Assembly (NCBI RefSeq): GCF_014212355.1 | Contig: NZ_JACKXD010000003.1 | Coordinates: 124,001-188,000 of the forward strand | Reading direction: 5' to 3' | Length of the DNA stretch: 64,000 bases | From: Halobellus ruber | Lineage (GTDB): Archaea > Halobacteriota > Halobacteria > Halobacteriales > Haloferacaceae | Part shown: piece by piece, positions 52,482 through 61,633 of the stretch | Layout: each line of letters starts with the position of its first letter | Position numbering within the stretch: position 1 is the stretch's first letter | Notes under the pieces: model-generated | Database searches by the model: none | What the model was told of the DNA's origin: nothing | What the model saw: only the letters and a program-made list of their open reading frames with translations | Translations under genes and position numbers: made by a program

Positions 52482-52569
52482 GGTTGGAAGCGGTTTGCCC
52501 CCGCCGGAGAGAAACCGATATCCGAGACGAAATAGCCGGGGTTGACCTTACCAGCTGTAAGCGTCTCGT

Positions 52570-52580
52570 GTATTTAAATA
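52570..52580 (-). promoter_or_regulatory. TATA element for tfb
   Basis: The sequence tatttaaata is symmetric and lies about 95 bp before the tfb ATG, so transcripts would have a leader of roughly 65 nt. Confidence 0.5.
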
Positions 52581-52699
52581 TTTCGCTCAAGCAATGTCAT
52601 CAAAATCAATGCACGGGCGCCAATGAACGGCGTTTAGCACGTGTAAACCCGGAGCAGGACGGGAACTCCGAGGATATATATCACTTCCGCCGGCGGGGA

Positions 52700-53731
52700 T
52701 TAGAGCCATCCCTCCTGCCGGAGGTGGACGAGCAGGATGCCGGTGACCAGTCCCATCCCCATCATTACCGCCGGGTGCGCGCAGGGCCACGACAGCCCCG
52801 GGAGGTCCGTGCCGTGCTCGCCGAAGTTCATCCCGTAGATTCCGACCACGAACGTCAGGGGGATGAAGATGGTCGCGACGACGGTGAGCCGTTTCATCAC
52901 TTCGTTCGTGGACTGGGAGACGACGTTGAGATGGATATCGCGCGTGGCCCGCGTGAGGTCGCGGTAGGTCTCGGTGAGGTCGACGATCTCCACCAGGTGG
53001 TCGTAGACGTCGCGGTAGTACTTCTCTGTGGGTTCCCCCACCTCCGCGAGGTCACCCCGTGCCAACACCCCGACGGCCTCCCGCATCGGCCGGACCACTT
53101 TCCGGAACGAGAGGGGGTCCCGTCGGACCGCGTTGAGCCCCTCGTCGGGGGTCGAGAGGATCTCGTCTTCGAGGAGTTCGATGGTGTCGCCCACGCTGTC
53201 GAGCAGGTCGAAGTAGTCGTCGACGACGTGGTCGATCACGCGGTAGGCGGCGAAGTCGGGCCCCTGCTTCAGCCTCCGACCCTCCTGGTTCTCCACCGAC
53301 TGCCAGACGTCGGAGACCGCCGGAACGTGGTCGTCCTCCACGGTCAGGGTCACGATCCAGTCGTCGCCCAGGAACAGCCCGGTGGGTTGGGTCCGGATCT
53401 CCTCCTCGAGGGTGGTCTCTCCACGTTCGAGCGCGGCAGTTTTCACGAGGACGAAGGCGTGAGCGGCGAACTCCTCGGTCTTCGGTCGAACGTCGTTCCG
53501 GACGTCCTCGGTCTCCAGGGGATGGAGGCCGAACGTCTCGGAGACGGCGCGTTGCTCCGCTTCCGAGGCCGAACTCACCCGGACCCACGTGGTGCCGGCG
53601 GCGTTCCGTGCGGCCTCGAGGTCGGCCTCGCCGTCGACGGCGTAGCGTTCGACGCTGTCGGCGTCGTAGACGATTGCGGAGATCACCCGCGACACCCTCC
53701 GGTGGCCCTTCGTGGCGTCATATTGACTCAC
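52700..53731 (-). CDS. corA: CorA-type magnesium/cobalt transporter
   Basis: The protein has 343 residues. The large cytosolic funnel domain ends in two C-terminal helices carrying the YGMNFGEH motif (selectivity loop) after TIFIPLTFVVGIYGMNF. The start is uncertain: the frame opens at GTG 53731, which overlaps the end of the small frameshifted gene upstream, but later GTG codons (for example before ISAIVYDADS) would match the family better. Confidence 0.88.
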   Translation of the reverse strand: MSQYDATKGHRRVSRVISAIVYDADSVERYAVDGEADLEAARNAAGTTWVRVSSASEAEQRAVSETFGLHPLETEDVRNDVRPKTEEFAAHAFVLVKTAALERGETTLEEEIRTQPTGLFLGDDWIVTLTVEDDHVPAVSDVWQSVENQEGRRLKQGPDFAAYRVIDHVVDDYFDLLDSVGDTIELLEDEILSTPDEGLNAVRRDPLSFRKVVRPMREAVGVLARGDLAEVGEPTEKYYRDVYDHLVEIVDLTETYRDLTRATRDIHLNVVSQSTNEVMKRLTVVATIFIPLTFVVGIYGMNFGEHGTDLPGLSWPCAHPAVMMGMGLVTGILLVHLRQEGWL

Positions 53732-53866
53732 CGTCCTCGCGGCCGATCGCGTACAGCGTCACACCGATCATCAGTCCGACGATGCTCGCGGCGCGACCAC
53801 GCCGGTCGCGTAGCCGAGCACCGAGACGGCGGCCAGTCCGATCCCGATCCGTCGCGTGGACGCCAT
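53718..53866 (-). pseudogene. Frameshifted small membrane-protein gene upstream of corA
   Basis: The first 24 or so codons from ATG 53866 read MASTRRIGIGLAAVSVLGYA and then TGVV. The frame then closes early, whereas a shifted frame continues AASIVGLMIGVTLYAIGRED to a TGA at 53718-53720, inside the corA start. The two halves together make a plausible two-helix membrane protein, so a small deletion appears to have broken it. A sequencing error would give the same picture. Confidence 0.55.
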
Positions 53867-53941
53867 ACCGGACGCTTCTCCGAGCGGCGACAAAACCGTT
53901 CGTCGGCGGACGGTCCCCTCCGATTGCGGGCGGGACTGCGA

Positions 53942-54598
53942 CTACGCCTCGACCGGGTGCTCGAGGGCGCGCATCATCGAGAGGACGTTGGACTCCTCGG
54001 AGCCTTCGAGCTGTTGCGGGTAGACCCCGATCGCGACGACGAAGTCGTCACCGTTGCGGTACTTGATGACGTGGATGAAGACGTCGACCTCCTGGCCCTG
54101 GATGGTCGCGGTCGCGGAGAACTTCGTCACCGCGGTTTCGGTGCCCTGGACGGTGATGTTCCGCTCGCTCACCCGGCGGATGTCGCCCAGCCCGGAGTAC
54201 TGCTGTTGGACGAACTCAACCAGCCGGGCGTTGGAGTAGCTCCCGATCGGGTTCAGCGTCTGGCCGGCGACCTCGACGGCCGGCGTCGTGACGACGTTGA
54301 ACACGCCGACTTCCGCCTCGCCGAGCGGTCCGAGCTCCATACTCTTCCTGTAGTCGGCGATCCGGTTCGTCGCGATCACCCGGCGCTCCTGACTGCCGAC
54401 CTCGAAGGTTCGATTGAGCGTGAGCTCGCGCGTGCCGTTGTACTCGTAGCCCGCGTCCGTCGCCGTGGAGCCGGAGGCGGCAGCCGGCTCCGCGGAGAAC
54501 TCGAGCGGTTCGCTGCCGGTCAGGAACCCGATACACCCGCTGGTCAGCAATAACAGCGCGACGGCAACGACCGCGGCCCCCCGGCGATTCAGTACCAT
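53942..54598 (-). CDS. Haloarchaeal lipoprotein (DUF6517-type)
   Basis: The protein has 218 residues. The N terminus is a lipoprotein signal (AVVAVALLLLTSGC, lipobox Cys at 22). The body is beta-rich with NGTRELTLNRTFEVGSQERR and later VTKFSATATIQGQEVDVFIH, which I recall as the DUF6517 family of haloarchaea. The protein should be anchored outside the membrane; the function is unknown. Confidence 0.75.
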   Translation of the reverse strand: MVLNRRGAAVVAVALLLLTSGCIGFLTGSEPLEFSAEPAAASGSTATDAGYEYNGTRELTLNRTFEVGSQERRVIATNRIADYRKSMELGPLGEAEVGVFNVVTTPAVEVAGQTLNPIGSYSNARLVEFVQQQYSGLGDIRRVSERNITVQGTETAVTKFSATATIQGQEVDVFIHVIKYRNGDDFVVAIGVYPQQLEGSEESNVLSMMRALEHPVEA

Positions 54599-54644
54599 CA
54601 CACCCAGTTCCCGCTCGGGCGGGATTAAAACCGCGGGTCCGAAC

Positions 54645-55241
54645 TCACCCGAGGTACGCGACAGCGACCGTCGTCGGCCCCTTCTCGGTTCGGAGTGTGA
54701 CCTCCTCGGCCAGCCGTCGACGGACGGTGTCCCGCCACTCCGCGACGGCCGCCTGATGGCGCTCCCGGTGGCGTTCGCGGGTGTAGGGCGCTTCCGAGCC
54801 TCGGAGTTCGTCCTCCGTGTCGTCGACGGTGGGGTACGCGGGCGGGTCCTCGACAAACCGCTCCGGCGGGACGTGCACCGCTGCCGCCGCGTCGGGGGCG
54901 TCCCTCCCGTCTCCCGGTTCGGTCGTTCCCTCATAGCCCGTCCCCGAGTCGCCCTCGGCGTCGACGGCACCCGCGTCGTGGAGTCGCGCCCGCATCCGTC
55001 CGGAGAATGGCGGCGTGACCCGGAGCACGATCTCGCGACCGCCGCGCGCGGCGGCTTCGAGCGCGTCAACGACATCGCTCTCGGTCACCGCCAGCGACCG
55101 GATCCGCCCGGGGTCAGCCGACGCCGGTCCGCCGTCCGGCGACGTATCGGTGTCCGAGGTGTCGTCGCTCGGCGGCCGCTCACGATCGGACTCACGAGTC
55201 CGGTCAGACGGGTCGTCGCCGGCGCGATCCCGGCGGGTCAT
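54645..55241 (-). CDS. Acidic haloarchaeal protein of unknown function
   Basis: The protein has 198 residues. A disordered N-terminal 45 residues precede SLAVTESDVVDALEAAARGG and VLRVTPPFSGRMRARLHDAG. The last part is helical, with TRERHRERHQAAVAEWRDTV and a closing strand PTTVAVAYLG. I do not recognise a named domain. Its ATG follows the stop of the upstream zinc-ribbon gene by one base, so the pair is co-translated. Confidence 0.7.
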   Translation of the reverse strand: MTRRDRAGDDPSDRTRESDRERPPSDDTSDTDTSPDGGPASADPGRIRSLAVTESDVVDALEAAARGGREIVLRVTPPFSGRMRARLHDAGAVDAEGDSGTGYEGTTEPGDGRDAPDAAAAVHVPPERFVEDPPAYPTVDDTEDELRGSEAPYTRERHRERHQAAVAEWRDTVRRRLAEEVTLRTEKGPTTVAVAYLG

Positions 55242-55242
55242 C

Positions 55243-55374
55243 TCACTCTGTGCAGTCTCGCGCGGTCTCGCCGATCCCGAGTTTCCCGTCGCACTCGGGA
55301 CACCGTGCGCGGAACGATCCGGGCGAGACGCGACAGCCGCACTCCTGACAGACGAACGATTGCCGGCCGCTCAT
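55243..55374 (-). CDS. Small rubredoxin/rubrerythrin-like zinc-ribbon protein
   Basis: The protein has 43 residues. FVCQECGCRVSPGSFRARCP and the next ECDG give two metal-binding pairs (CxxC and CxxC), as in haloarchaeal rubrerythrin-like domain proteins. ATG 55374 is close to the first strand; the longer frame is unlikely. It is first in a pair with the 54645 gene. Confidence 0.7.
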   Translation of the reverse strand: MSGRQSFVCQECGCRVSPGSFRARCPECDGKLGIGETARDCTE

Positions 55375-55493
55375 CACGACCCGAGAAGTGTGCTGGAGTG
55401 TGTTAACTCTTACCGTATTTCCGGTCGATGGTCCCGACCGTCTCGGGGGACAGGGGCCACCGGCTACTTCCCGGTCGGGACCGACCGTCCGGT

Positions 55494-56945
55494 ATGGCGC
55501 AGCATCCAGGGTTCCACTCGCTACACGACGAGGTCGCGGCGTCGCTGTCGGTCGAAGGCTCGCTTCCACCGTGGCTGACGGGGAGCCTCATCCGGAACGG
55601 CCCCGGCGCGTTCTCCTTTCCCGACGGCAGCGCCGTCGACCACTGGTTCGACGGCCTCGCGATGCTGTACCGGTTCACCTTCGACCCCGAAGGGGGCGAG
55701 GTTCACTACCGGAACCGCTTTCTCCGGACCGAGGCCTACGAGGCCGCCCGAGCCGGCGAGTTCGACGGCGGCTTCGCGACGGGCGAGACCACGCTCCGCT
55801 CCCGGCTGGCGACGTTTCTCACGAGCCCCTACGATAACACCAACATCATCGTCGAGCGGGTCGGCGAGGAGTTCCTCGCGCTGACCGAATCGCCGCGGTG
55901 GATCGCAGTCGACCCGAACAGCCTCACGATGACGGGCCACGTCACCTACGATGGGTCGGCGCCGACAGGACAGCTCTCGTGTGCACATCTCAAGCGGGAT
56001 CCCGCCACGGGACGGCTCCTCAACGTCGCCACCGAGTTCGGCCGGACCAGCAAATACCACATCTACGCGATGGACGGCCCGCAGGACCGCGTCCACGTCG
56101 GGACCGTCGAGACGGACAAGCCCGCGTATATGCACAGCTTCGCGCTCACCCCGCGATACGTCGTCCTCACGGAGTTCCCGCTCCGGCTGGATCCCCGGCG
56201 GTTCCTCAAACCCGGCCGGCAGGGCCCGTTCATCGAGCAGTTCGAGTGGGAGCCCGACAGGGGAACCCGGGTGGTTGTGGTCGACCGAACCACCGGCGAG
56301 ACGGTCGCAACCCCGACGGCGGAACCGATCTTCGGGTTCCACCACGTCAACGCCTTCGAGCGGGCCGGCGGCAGCGAGATCGTCTTCGATCTCGAAACGG
56401 TTCCGGACGCGACCACTATCGACTCGCTGTACCTCGACGAGCTCCGGGCGGGCGAACTCGACACGCTCGCGGGGCGGCTGGACCGGTTCACGATCTCGCT
56501 CGGCGGCGACGGGCGATACGGCCCCGGCGACGCCACAGTCGAGCGTGCGACCGTCTACGACGACGGGACAGCGCTACCGACGGTCTCGCCCGCGCGGTGG
56601 TGTCGGTCCCACCGCTACGTCTACGCGATGAGTATGGACCAGCCCGCCAGCGGGTGGGCCCACGGGGTACTGAAGATCGACGCCGAGGCCGGTGACGCGG
56701 TCGAACACCGGTCCGGCGGCGACTACTTCGGGGAGCCGATCTTCGTGCCCGACCCCGATGGCGACGCCGAGGACGACGGCGTAGTGCTGACGGTCGCGCT
56801 CGAGGACGGCGCCGACGCCTCCCGGCTGATCGTTCTCGACGGGTCGACGTTCGAGGAGCGGGCCCGAGCCACCCTGCCCCACCAGGTGCCGTTCGACTTC
56901 CACGGCCGGTACTTCCCGGGCGTTCGAGTCGCGGGATCGGAGTGA
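55494..56945 (+). CDS. Carotenoid oxygenase family protein
   Basis: The protein has 483 residues, a seven-bladed propeller family. Conserved pieces are SLPPWLTGSLIRNGPGAFSF and DHWFDGLAMLYRF. The four iron-binding histidines are expected in QLSCAHLKRD, AYMHSFALT, FGFHHVNAF and PFDFHGRYFPG, where each block has a His. It cleaves carotenoids or apocarotenoids with O2; in haloarchaea this could provide retinal or other apocarotenals. No rhodopsin gene is in the window. Confidence 0.9.
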   Translation: MAQHPGFHSLHDEVAASLSVEGSLPPWLTGSLIRNGPGAFSFPDGSAVDHWFDGLAMLYRFTFDPEGGEVHYRNRFLRTEAYEAARAGEFDGGFATGETTLRSRLATFLTSPYDNTNIIVERVGEEFLALTESPRWIAVDPNSLTMTGHVTYDGSAPTGQLSCAHLKRDPATGRLLNVATEFGRTSKYHIYAMDGPQDRVHVGTVETDKPAYMHSFALTPRYVVLTEFPLRLDPRRFLKPGRQGPFIEQFEWEPDRGTRVVVVDRTTGETVATPTAEPIFGFHHVNAFERAGGSEIVFDLETVPDATTIDSLYLDELRAGELDTLAGRLDRFTISLGGDGRYGPGDATVERATVYDDGTALPTVSPARWCRSHRYVYAMSMDQPASGWAHGVLKIDAEAGDAVEHRSGGDYFGEPIFVPDPDGDAEDDGVVLTVALEDGADASRLIVLDGSTFEERARATLPHQVPFDFHGRYFPGVRVAGSE

Positions 56946-57141
56946 GGATCATACCGCACCGAATGGAGGGCAAACAGCCGGCACACCGCGGTCCCCGCGC
57001 CGACGTGCCGGACGACCGCTGCCCGACGCGGGGCACGCCTCAGATCACGCAGGGCGTGGTCCCGGTTTCGATGATAAACCTCAGGGCGGCTGCGACGCCC
57101 GAGCCCCCAAAGCCTAATCGGCGGCGTATGAACGATGGGAT

Positions 57142-57615
57142 ATGGTCGGCCGATCGAAGGCGTCGGGGAAGCGCCCGTGGCTCGCGGCGCTGCTCGGGAC
57201 GCTCGCGACCGGACTCGGTCACATCTACCTCCGGCGCTGGAAGCGCGGCCTGGGGTGGTTCGCCGTCGCCGTCGCGATGTCGGCGCTGTTCGTGCCGCCG
57301 GAGGCCGCGCGGGCGTTGCTCTCGGGCTCCGGCGGCGACGTGGCGACCCTGGCGCCGCTGCTGGCGGTCGCGGTCGCGAGCGTAGCCGACGCGTACGTTC
57401 TCGCACGGATGAGCCACCGGGAGGCCCGCGACAGCGACGGCGAACGGCCGTCGACGGCGTCGGAGTCCGGAAGCGGCTCCGCTGTCGCAGCGGGCGGCGT
57501 CACCGGGACGGGGGCGGGGGCGACCGAGTGCCCGGAGTGCGGCAAGGAACTGGATCCGGAGCTCGACTTCTGTCCGTGGTGTACCACGCGGCTCGACGAG
57601 GAAAGCAAGCGGTAG
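57142..57615 (+). CDS. TM2-like membrane protein with C-terminal zinc ribbon
   Basis: The protein has 157 residues. The start (WLAALLGTLATGLGHIYLRR, then WKRGLGWFAVAVAM) is a TM2-like hairpin with the GHIYL turn. Another hydrophobic helix is at about 70-90, then a Ser/Gly linker and a zinc ribbon CPECGKELDPELDFCPWC. The function is unknown; it is probably a small membrane scaffold. Confidence 0.78.
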   Translation: MVGRSKASGKRPWLAALLGTLATGLGHIYLRRWKRGLGWFAVAVAMSALFVPPEAARALLSGSGGDVATLAPLLAVAVASVADAYVLARMSHREARDSDGERPSTASESGSGSAVAAGGVTGTGAGATECPECGKELDPELDFCPWCTTRLDEESKR

Positions 57616-57664
57616 ATAGCTATGGAGGCGGGCACGGGGGACGCGGGACGAACAGCCGTGAGTC

Positions 57665-58146
57665 CTACAGCCGCTCTTGCGAGGAGTCGTCACGCCGGAA
57701 CACGACCGTCAGCCCCAGCACGACGGCAACGAAGACCGCGCCGATCCCCAGGATCCGGACGGAAGGGGCGACGCCGAACGTTTCCCGTTCGACAGTCTCG
57801 TCGCTCCCGGCGGTGCTACCATCGCCGCCAGCGTCACTCCCGTCGCCTTCCTCGGTGTTCTCGCCGGAGTCGTCACCGTCGTCGGGTCGGGGACGTCCTC
57901 GAACGTCAGGTTGACCTCCTGGATGTCGGCGGTGTCCGTTGCCGTGCCGTCCTCGTAGTCGATCTCGACCGCTCCGTTCAGGTCGAGGTCACCGGCGCTC
58001 TCCACCTCGGCGACGAGGATCGTGGTCTCGCTGGTGACGACGCCGAGCTTCGAGTCGACCTCGATCACGGCCACGTCGAAGGCCGCGGGCTCGCTGACGG
58101 TCACCACCGACGCGTTCGGGTCGCCGTCGGTCCCCGCCGTGATCTC
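57665..58146 (-). pseudogene. Remnant of an exported, membrane-anchored protein gene
   Basis: The right part (from about 58146) reads SVVTVSEPAAFDVAVIEVDS and ILVAEVESAGDLDLNGAVEI in one frame. Near 57885 the sense continues in another frame as GENTEEGDGSDAGGDGSTAG and the membrane anchor APSVRILGIGAVFVAVVLGL with a basic tail, to a TAG at 57665-57667. A frameshift within a short run of gac/gacg repeats is the simplest explanation. The 5' part is missing where the family B palindrome (58181-58257) begins. Confidence 0.6.
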
Positions 58147-58180
58147 TGGTTGCCCGCGGAGCGAGCCGCGTGTGGTTCGG

Positions 58181-58257
58181 ACTGTCGGCTATCGTCGCGT
58201 GACGGATTTCGACACCCCGGGGGTGTGGAAACCCGTCACGTAGTGATAGCCGACAGT
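58181..58257. repeat. Palindromic element, family B, copy 3
   Basis: This near-palindrome is bounded by actgtcggctat and atagccgacagt, with inner arms ttcgacacccc and gggtgtggaa. It lies 35 bp beyond the truncated end of the 57665-58146 remnant. From 58258 to 58402 no intact gene is visible, although short coding-like fragments on the plus strand suggest further decay. Confidence 0.85.
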
Positions 58258-58402
58258 ATCAGCCCGAGCGCGACCGCGAACTCCGGCGGGCGATCGACGC
58301 GGGCCGCTGGACGCTCTCGCCGAGGCGTGGCGACCGGGCGGCAAGAGCGCCGACGGAAGCGACGGTATCGAGAAACGGGACGTCGACCCCGACGACCCCG
58401 CC

Positions 58403-58729
58403 TCAGTCGTCCGCCGGCGACGCCGGTCGCGAGGATGACGACGATGCCTCGACCGCCTGGTCCACCAGCGCGTCGAAGTCGACGCCGTCAGTCCGGTAGT
58501 CGTCGCGGTGCTCCGCCGCCGCGAGCCCCTTTTCGGTGATCGCGTAGAGCCCGCTTTTCGGTGCCGGCCCTACCCGTTCGAGCAGCCCGTAGTCCGCGAG
58601 CACCGGCAGCCGGGTGTTGATGTACGACCGGTTGCGGTCGAGTTCGTGGGCCAGGTTCGCCGCGTTGTTGCGCCGGCCGTCCGCGAACGCGTCGAGGATG
58701 TCGAAGTCGGTGGGTACTGTCAGCCGCAT
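58403..58729 (-). CDS. Winged-helix regulator (PhiH1-repressor-like)
   Basis: The protein has 108 residues. FDILDAFADGRRNNAANLAH, the recognition part NRSYINTRLPVLADYGLLER and the wing region LYAITEKGLAAAEHRDDYRT match the small haloarchaeal wHTH proteins that include the phage phiH repressor. The last 20 residues are Ser-rich. ATG 58729 is supported by a TATA element at 58752-58763 at the leaderless distance. Confidence 0.8.
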   Translation of the reverse strand: MRLTVPTDFDILDAFADGRRNNAANLAHELDRNRSYINTRLPVLADYGLLERVGPAPKSGLYAITEKGLAAAEHRDDYRTDGVDFDALVDQAVEASSSSSRPASPADD

Positions 58730-58751
58730 ACCAGTGGTGTCTGTGCTTCGG

Positions 58752-58763
58752 ATATATAAATAT
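58752..58763 (-). promoter_or_regulatory. TATA element for the wHTH regulator
   Basis: On the minus strand the sequence is tatatttatata, centred about 28 bp before ATG 58729. Confidence 0.65.
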
Positions 58764-58809
58764 ACGCCCCCAAGTATCAATAATGATTCTATAACTGGAC
58801 GTTAGGCTA

Positions 58810-59736
58810 TCATTTCCGCGCCGTCGCCGGCTCGGATCGGCTCCCCAAGGAGAGCCCGAGTACCTGAAACGCGGCATACGGGACGATGTACCCGAAACTG
58901 AACCCCAGGAAATGCAGGAAGAGGTTCACCACGCTCCCGTCGGCCGGCGAAACGTCGGGAAACGCGACGGTCATCAGCAGCACGAACAGCAGGCTCCCGA
59001 GCGCCGCAAGCGGGGGGATCGTCGCGCCGGCGACCCCCTGCGACCGGAGACAGGAGACGAGCGGCCGGGTCAGCGCCACCGCCGCGGCCAGACTCCCGGC
59101 GCCGGCCACCACGAGCCAGTGGAGCCCCGGCTGTGCGGTGTGGTAGATCGACGCCGTGATCCGGACCGTGACGACGGCCGTGCCGACGAAAAACAGCAGC
59201 GCGAGCAGCGCCGCACGGCTCCGCTCCCACTCGGGGCGCTCGGCCTCGAAGCGGTCCGCGAGCACGTGCGGCAGATACCCGACAAAGGCGAGGTTCATCC
59301 CGGAAAACCCCATTCCGATCCGCGGACGCGGCAGGAGGACGTTCAGCCCCGACAGCGCCAGCGGAAAGGCGACGAAAACGACGGCGGCGACGGCGTAGAA
59401 CCGCCGCCGCCGCCCGCTCCAGACGCTCACGGCGAGCGAGAACGGAACCACAAGCAGGTAGACGAGCAGGTTCGCCGTCAGATGCGGGAGATCGAGGTGG
59501 ACGAAGTGCGAGGCGTACATCGTCACCACCGACGGCTCAGTGTAGAGCAGCGCCAGGTCGCGCCGGAGCTCCATCGGGAGGAGAAACACCCCGACGAGCA
59601 TCGCCGGAATCACCGCCACGAGCGCAACATCGACCGGCCGGATCCGGCGCGATGGGGGCGCCTCCGCCGAGCGCTCCCCGCGGTGGTCGCCGTGCGACGG
59701 GGGCTGACTGCCCGGAGTTTCGGCGGAGTTCGACAC
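58810..59736 (-). CDS. Rhomboid-like intramembrane protease candidate
   Basis: The protein has 308 residues with about eight hydrophobic segments. ASHFVHLDLPHLTANLLVYL resembles the rhomboid HxxxN helix, GMGFSGMNLAFVGYLP carries a GxSG motif with the presumed catalytic Ser, and FLHFLGFSFGYIVPY has a His in a helix near the C terminus for the dyad. If active, it would cut transmembrane substrates. A start at GTG 59736 is chosen because the longer frame from ATG 59838 reads through the likely promoter. Confidence 0.7.
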   Translation of the reverse strand: MSNSAETPGSQPPSHGDHRGERSAEAPPSRRIRPVDVALVAVIPAMLVGVFLLPMELRRDLALLYTEPSVVTMYASHFVHLDLPHLTANLLVYLLVVPFSLAVSVWSGRRRRFYAVAAVVFVAFPLALSGLNVLLPRPRIGMGFSGMNLAFVGYLPHVLADRFEAERPEWERSRAALLALLFFVGTAVVTVRITASIYHTAQPGLHWLVVAGAGSLAAAVALTRPLVSCLRSQGVAGATIPPLAALGSLLFVLLMTVAFPDVSPADGSVVNLFLHFLGFSFGYIVPYAAFQVLGLSLGSRSEPATARK

Positions 59737-59913
59737 GAGTACGTGTTCGATTGCGCGCGTAATGTATCCTCGCCACCGATTATCGAAGGAGATATTCAGC
59801 GGGCGAAAAGCGGTATGGAACGAAAAATACGGTGTCAAAACTGAATTCGGTCGCGGGAAGCGGATAACGCCACCCGGTGGCTGTGGGCGTCGAACGCGGC
59901 GTGTGACGGGGTG

Positions 59914-60594
59914 TCAGCCGACGATCGACCCGTCCCCGTATGTCGTCCGCATCGTCTCCGCAAGCACGCCGTCCCGCCGGAAGGCCACGTAGACAACCAG
60001 AAACGGTTCGTCGGCGGGACGGAGCACGAAGGTGGCCCGCGGCTGGTCGGCCTCCGGCGGCACCGACTCCGCCTCGTCGACCCGGGTCACGAGCGGCGAC
60101 AGCGGCGTGACCCCGGTGCGGAACTCCTCGAAGAGGTCGCGGGCGCCCGACTGTTTCGCGAACACGTAGAGCGCGCCGTTGGGCTCGCCGTCGGTGTTCC
60201 GGGTCACCCGCGCGTTCATCCCTTCGTTGTCGGCCTCCGCGACCATCCACGCGTTCTTCGCGGCCTCGAAGATCCCGGTGACGCCGTCGTGGAACTCGAA
60301 GGCCGTGTCGGCGACGACGTCGAGCTCACGGAACCGCGGGGTGCCGTCGCGCCACACCAACGTCGCGTCCACCAGCATCCCCGCGTGGAGCCCGTCGACC
60401 GTCGCCGCCAGGTCACCCTCGTACCCCGTCGTGTCGACGTACACCGGTTCGAACGCCGCGTCGGACTCCCCGGCGTCGGGGCCGCCGCCCGGGTCGGTCC
60501 CGCCGTCGACCGTCACGAGCAGGAGTTCGGCGGGGTCGCGCGGCCGGCCGAGCACGCGGTACCGCCCCTCGGTGGTCGGGTCGGATCCGGTCAT
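59914..60594 (-). CDS. Haloarchaeal protein (possibly DUF6663), probable paralogue of the 14655 protein
   Basis: The protein has 226 residues. It starts GRYRVLGRPRDPAELLLVTV and has DGLHAGMLVDATLVWRDG, a segment VVADTAFEFHDGVTGIFEAA and the late ATFVLRPADEPFLVVYVAFR. The order of motifs follows the 215-residue protein at 14655-15302. It overlaps no gene, but its ATG lies 4 bp after the KDG kinase stop, so the two are probably co-transcribed. The family name is from memory and uncertain. Confidence 0.7.
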   Translation of the reverse strand: MTGSDPTTEGRYRVLGRPRDPAELLLVTVDGGTDPGGGPDAGESDAAFEPVYVDTTGYEGDLAATVDGLHAGMLVDATLVWRDGTPRFRELDVVADTAFEFHDGVTGIFEAAKNAWMVAEADNEGMNARVTRNTDGEPNGALYVFAKQSGARDLFEEFRTGVTPLSPLVTRVDEAESVPPEADQPRATFVLRPADEPFLVVYVAFRRDGVLAETMRTTYGDGSIVG

Positions 60595-60598
60595 CGGC

Positions 60599-61558
60599 TC
60601 ACCGGGAGAGCCCGCCCCCGTCCTCGTCGACGACCGACTCCACCTCGTCGGCGGTGACGACCGCGACGTCGCCGTCGACGGTGCGTGTCAGCGACGCTGC
60701 CGCGGCGCCGTACGCGAGCGCCTCGGCGACGCCGCCGCCGTGGACCCGGTGGGCGAGATACCCTCCGACGAAGGCGTCGCCGCTCCCGACGGGGTCGAAC
60801 GTGTCGGCGGCGTAGGCGTCCTGTTCGAACACCTCGCCGTCGTGGACCGCAACCGACCCGTGCTCCCCGCGGGTCAGTACGACCGTCCGGAAGTCGAACT
60901 CGTGTATGAGGCCGTTGGCCATCTCGATGGCGTCGCCCTCGCGGTCCAGACAGGTGTTCACGTCGCGCTCGGCGGCGACCAGCACGTCGATGTACGGAAA
61001 CAGCGACTCGTACGCTTCCCCAGCCGCCTCGGGCGACCACAGCTTCGAGCGGTAGTTGAGATCGAACGCCGTCGTCGACCCCGTCCCCCCGGCGGCTTTG
61101 AGCAGTTCCGCGGTCGTCTCCGCGAGCGTCGACGACAGCGCGGGTGTGATCCCGCTGGTGTAGAAGAGGTCCGCGCCCTCGATGGCCCCCACCGGCAACT
61201 CGGGCGGCGTCGCGGTCGTGATCGACGCCCCCTGACGGTCGTAGATCACGTCGCTCCCGCGTGGGTCGCCGCCGTGTTCGAGGTAGTAGGTGCCGAGCCG
61301 CGCCGACTCGCTGCCGTCCCACGCGACCGCCGGGCGAACCCCGTGGCTCCGGAGGGCGGCAGTGACGCGCCGGCCGAGCGGGGACTTTGGGAGCTTCGAC
61401 AGCCAGGTGGTCTCGCGGCCGAGCCGCGCGGCCGCAACGGCGACGTTGCTCTCGGCGCCGCCGACCCTGACGTCGAGGTCGCGGGTCCGTTCGAGGCGCT
61501 CGCCCCGCGGCGGCGAGAGCCGCAGCATCGTCTCGCCGAAGGTCGCGATGTCGGTCAT
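60599..61558 (-). CDS. kdgK: 2-keto-3-deoxygluconate kinase (PfkB family)
   Basis: The protein has 319 residues. The PfkB N-terminal block is VRVGGAESNVAVAAARLGRE. The sugar-side block is DLNYRSKLWSPEAAGEAYES and the C-terminal signature DPVGSGDAFVGGYLAHRVHG contains the catalytic Asp. The overall look is that of archaeal KDG kinases of the semi-phosphorylative Entner-Doudoroff pathway; other sugar kinases of the family are possible. Confidence 0.85.
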   Translation of the reverse strand: MTDIATFGETMLRLSPPRGERLERTRDLDVRVGGAESNVAVAAARLGRETTWLSKLPKSPLGRRVTAALRSHGVRPAVAWDGSESARLGTYYLEHGGDPRGSDVIYDRQGASITTATPPELPVGAIEGADLFYTSGITPALSSTLAETTAELLKAAGGTGSTTAFDLNYRSKLWSPEAAGEAYESLFPYIDVLVAAERDVNTCLDREGDAIEMANGLIHEFDFRTVVLTRGEHGSVAVHDGEVFEQDAYAADTFDPVGSGDAFVGGYLAHRVHGGGVAEALAYGAAAASLTRTVDGDVAVVTADEVESVVDEDGGGLSR

Positions 61559-61633
61559 ACGCCACCGTTCTCCGAGGGACCACATAAGCCCGGGTGTCGT
61601 TGCCGGGCGCCGGAGGGATCGGAACAGCAGGTG

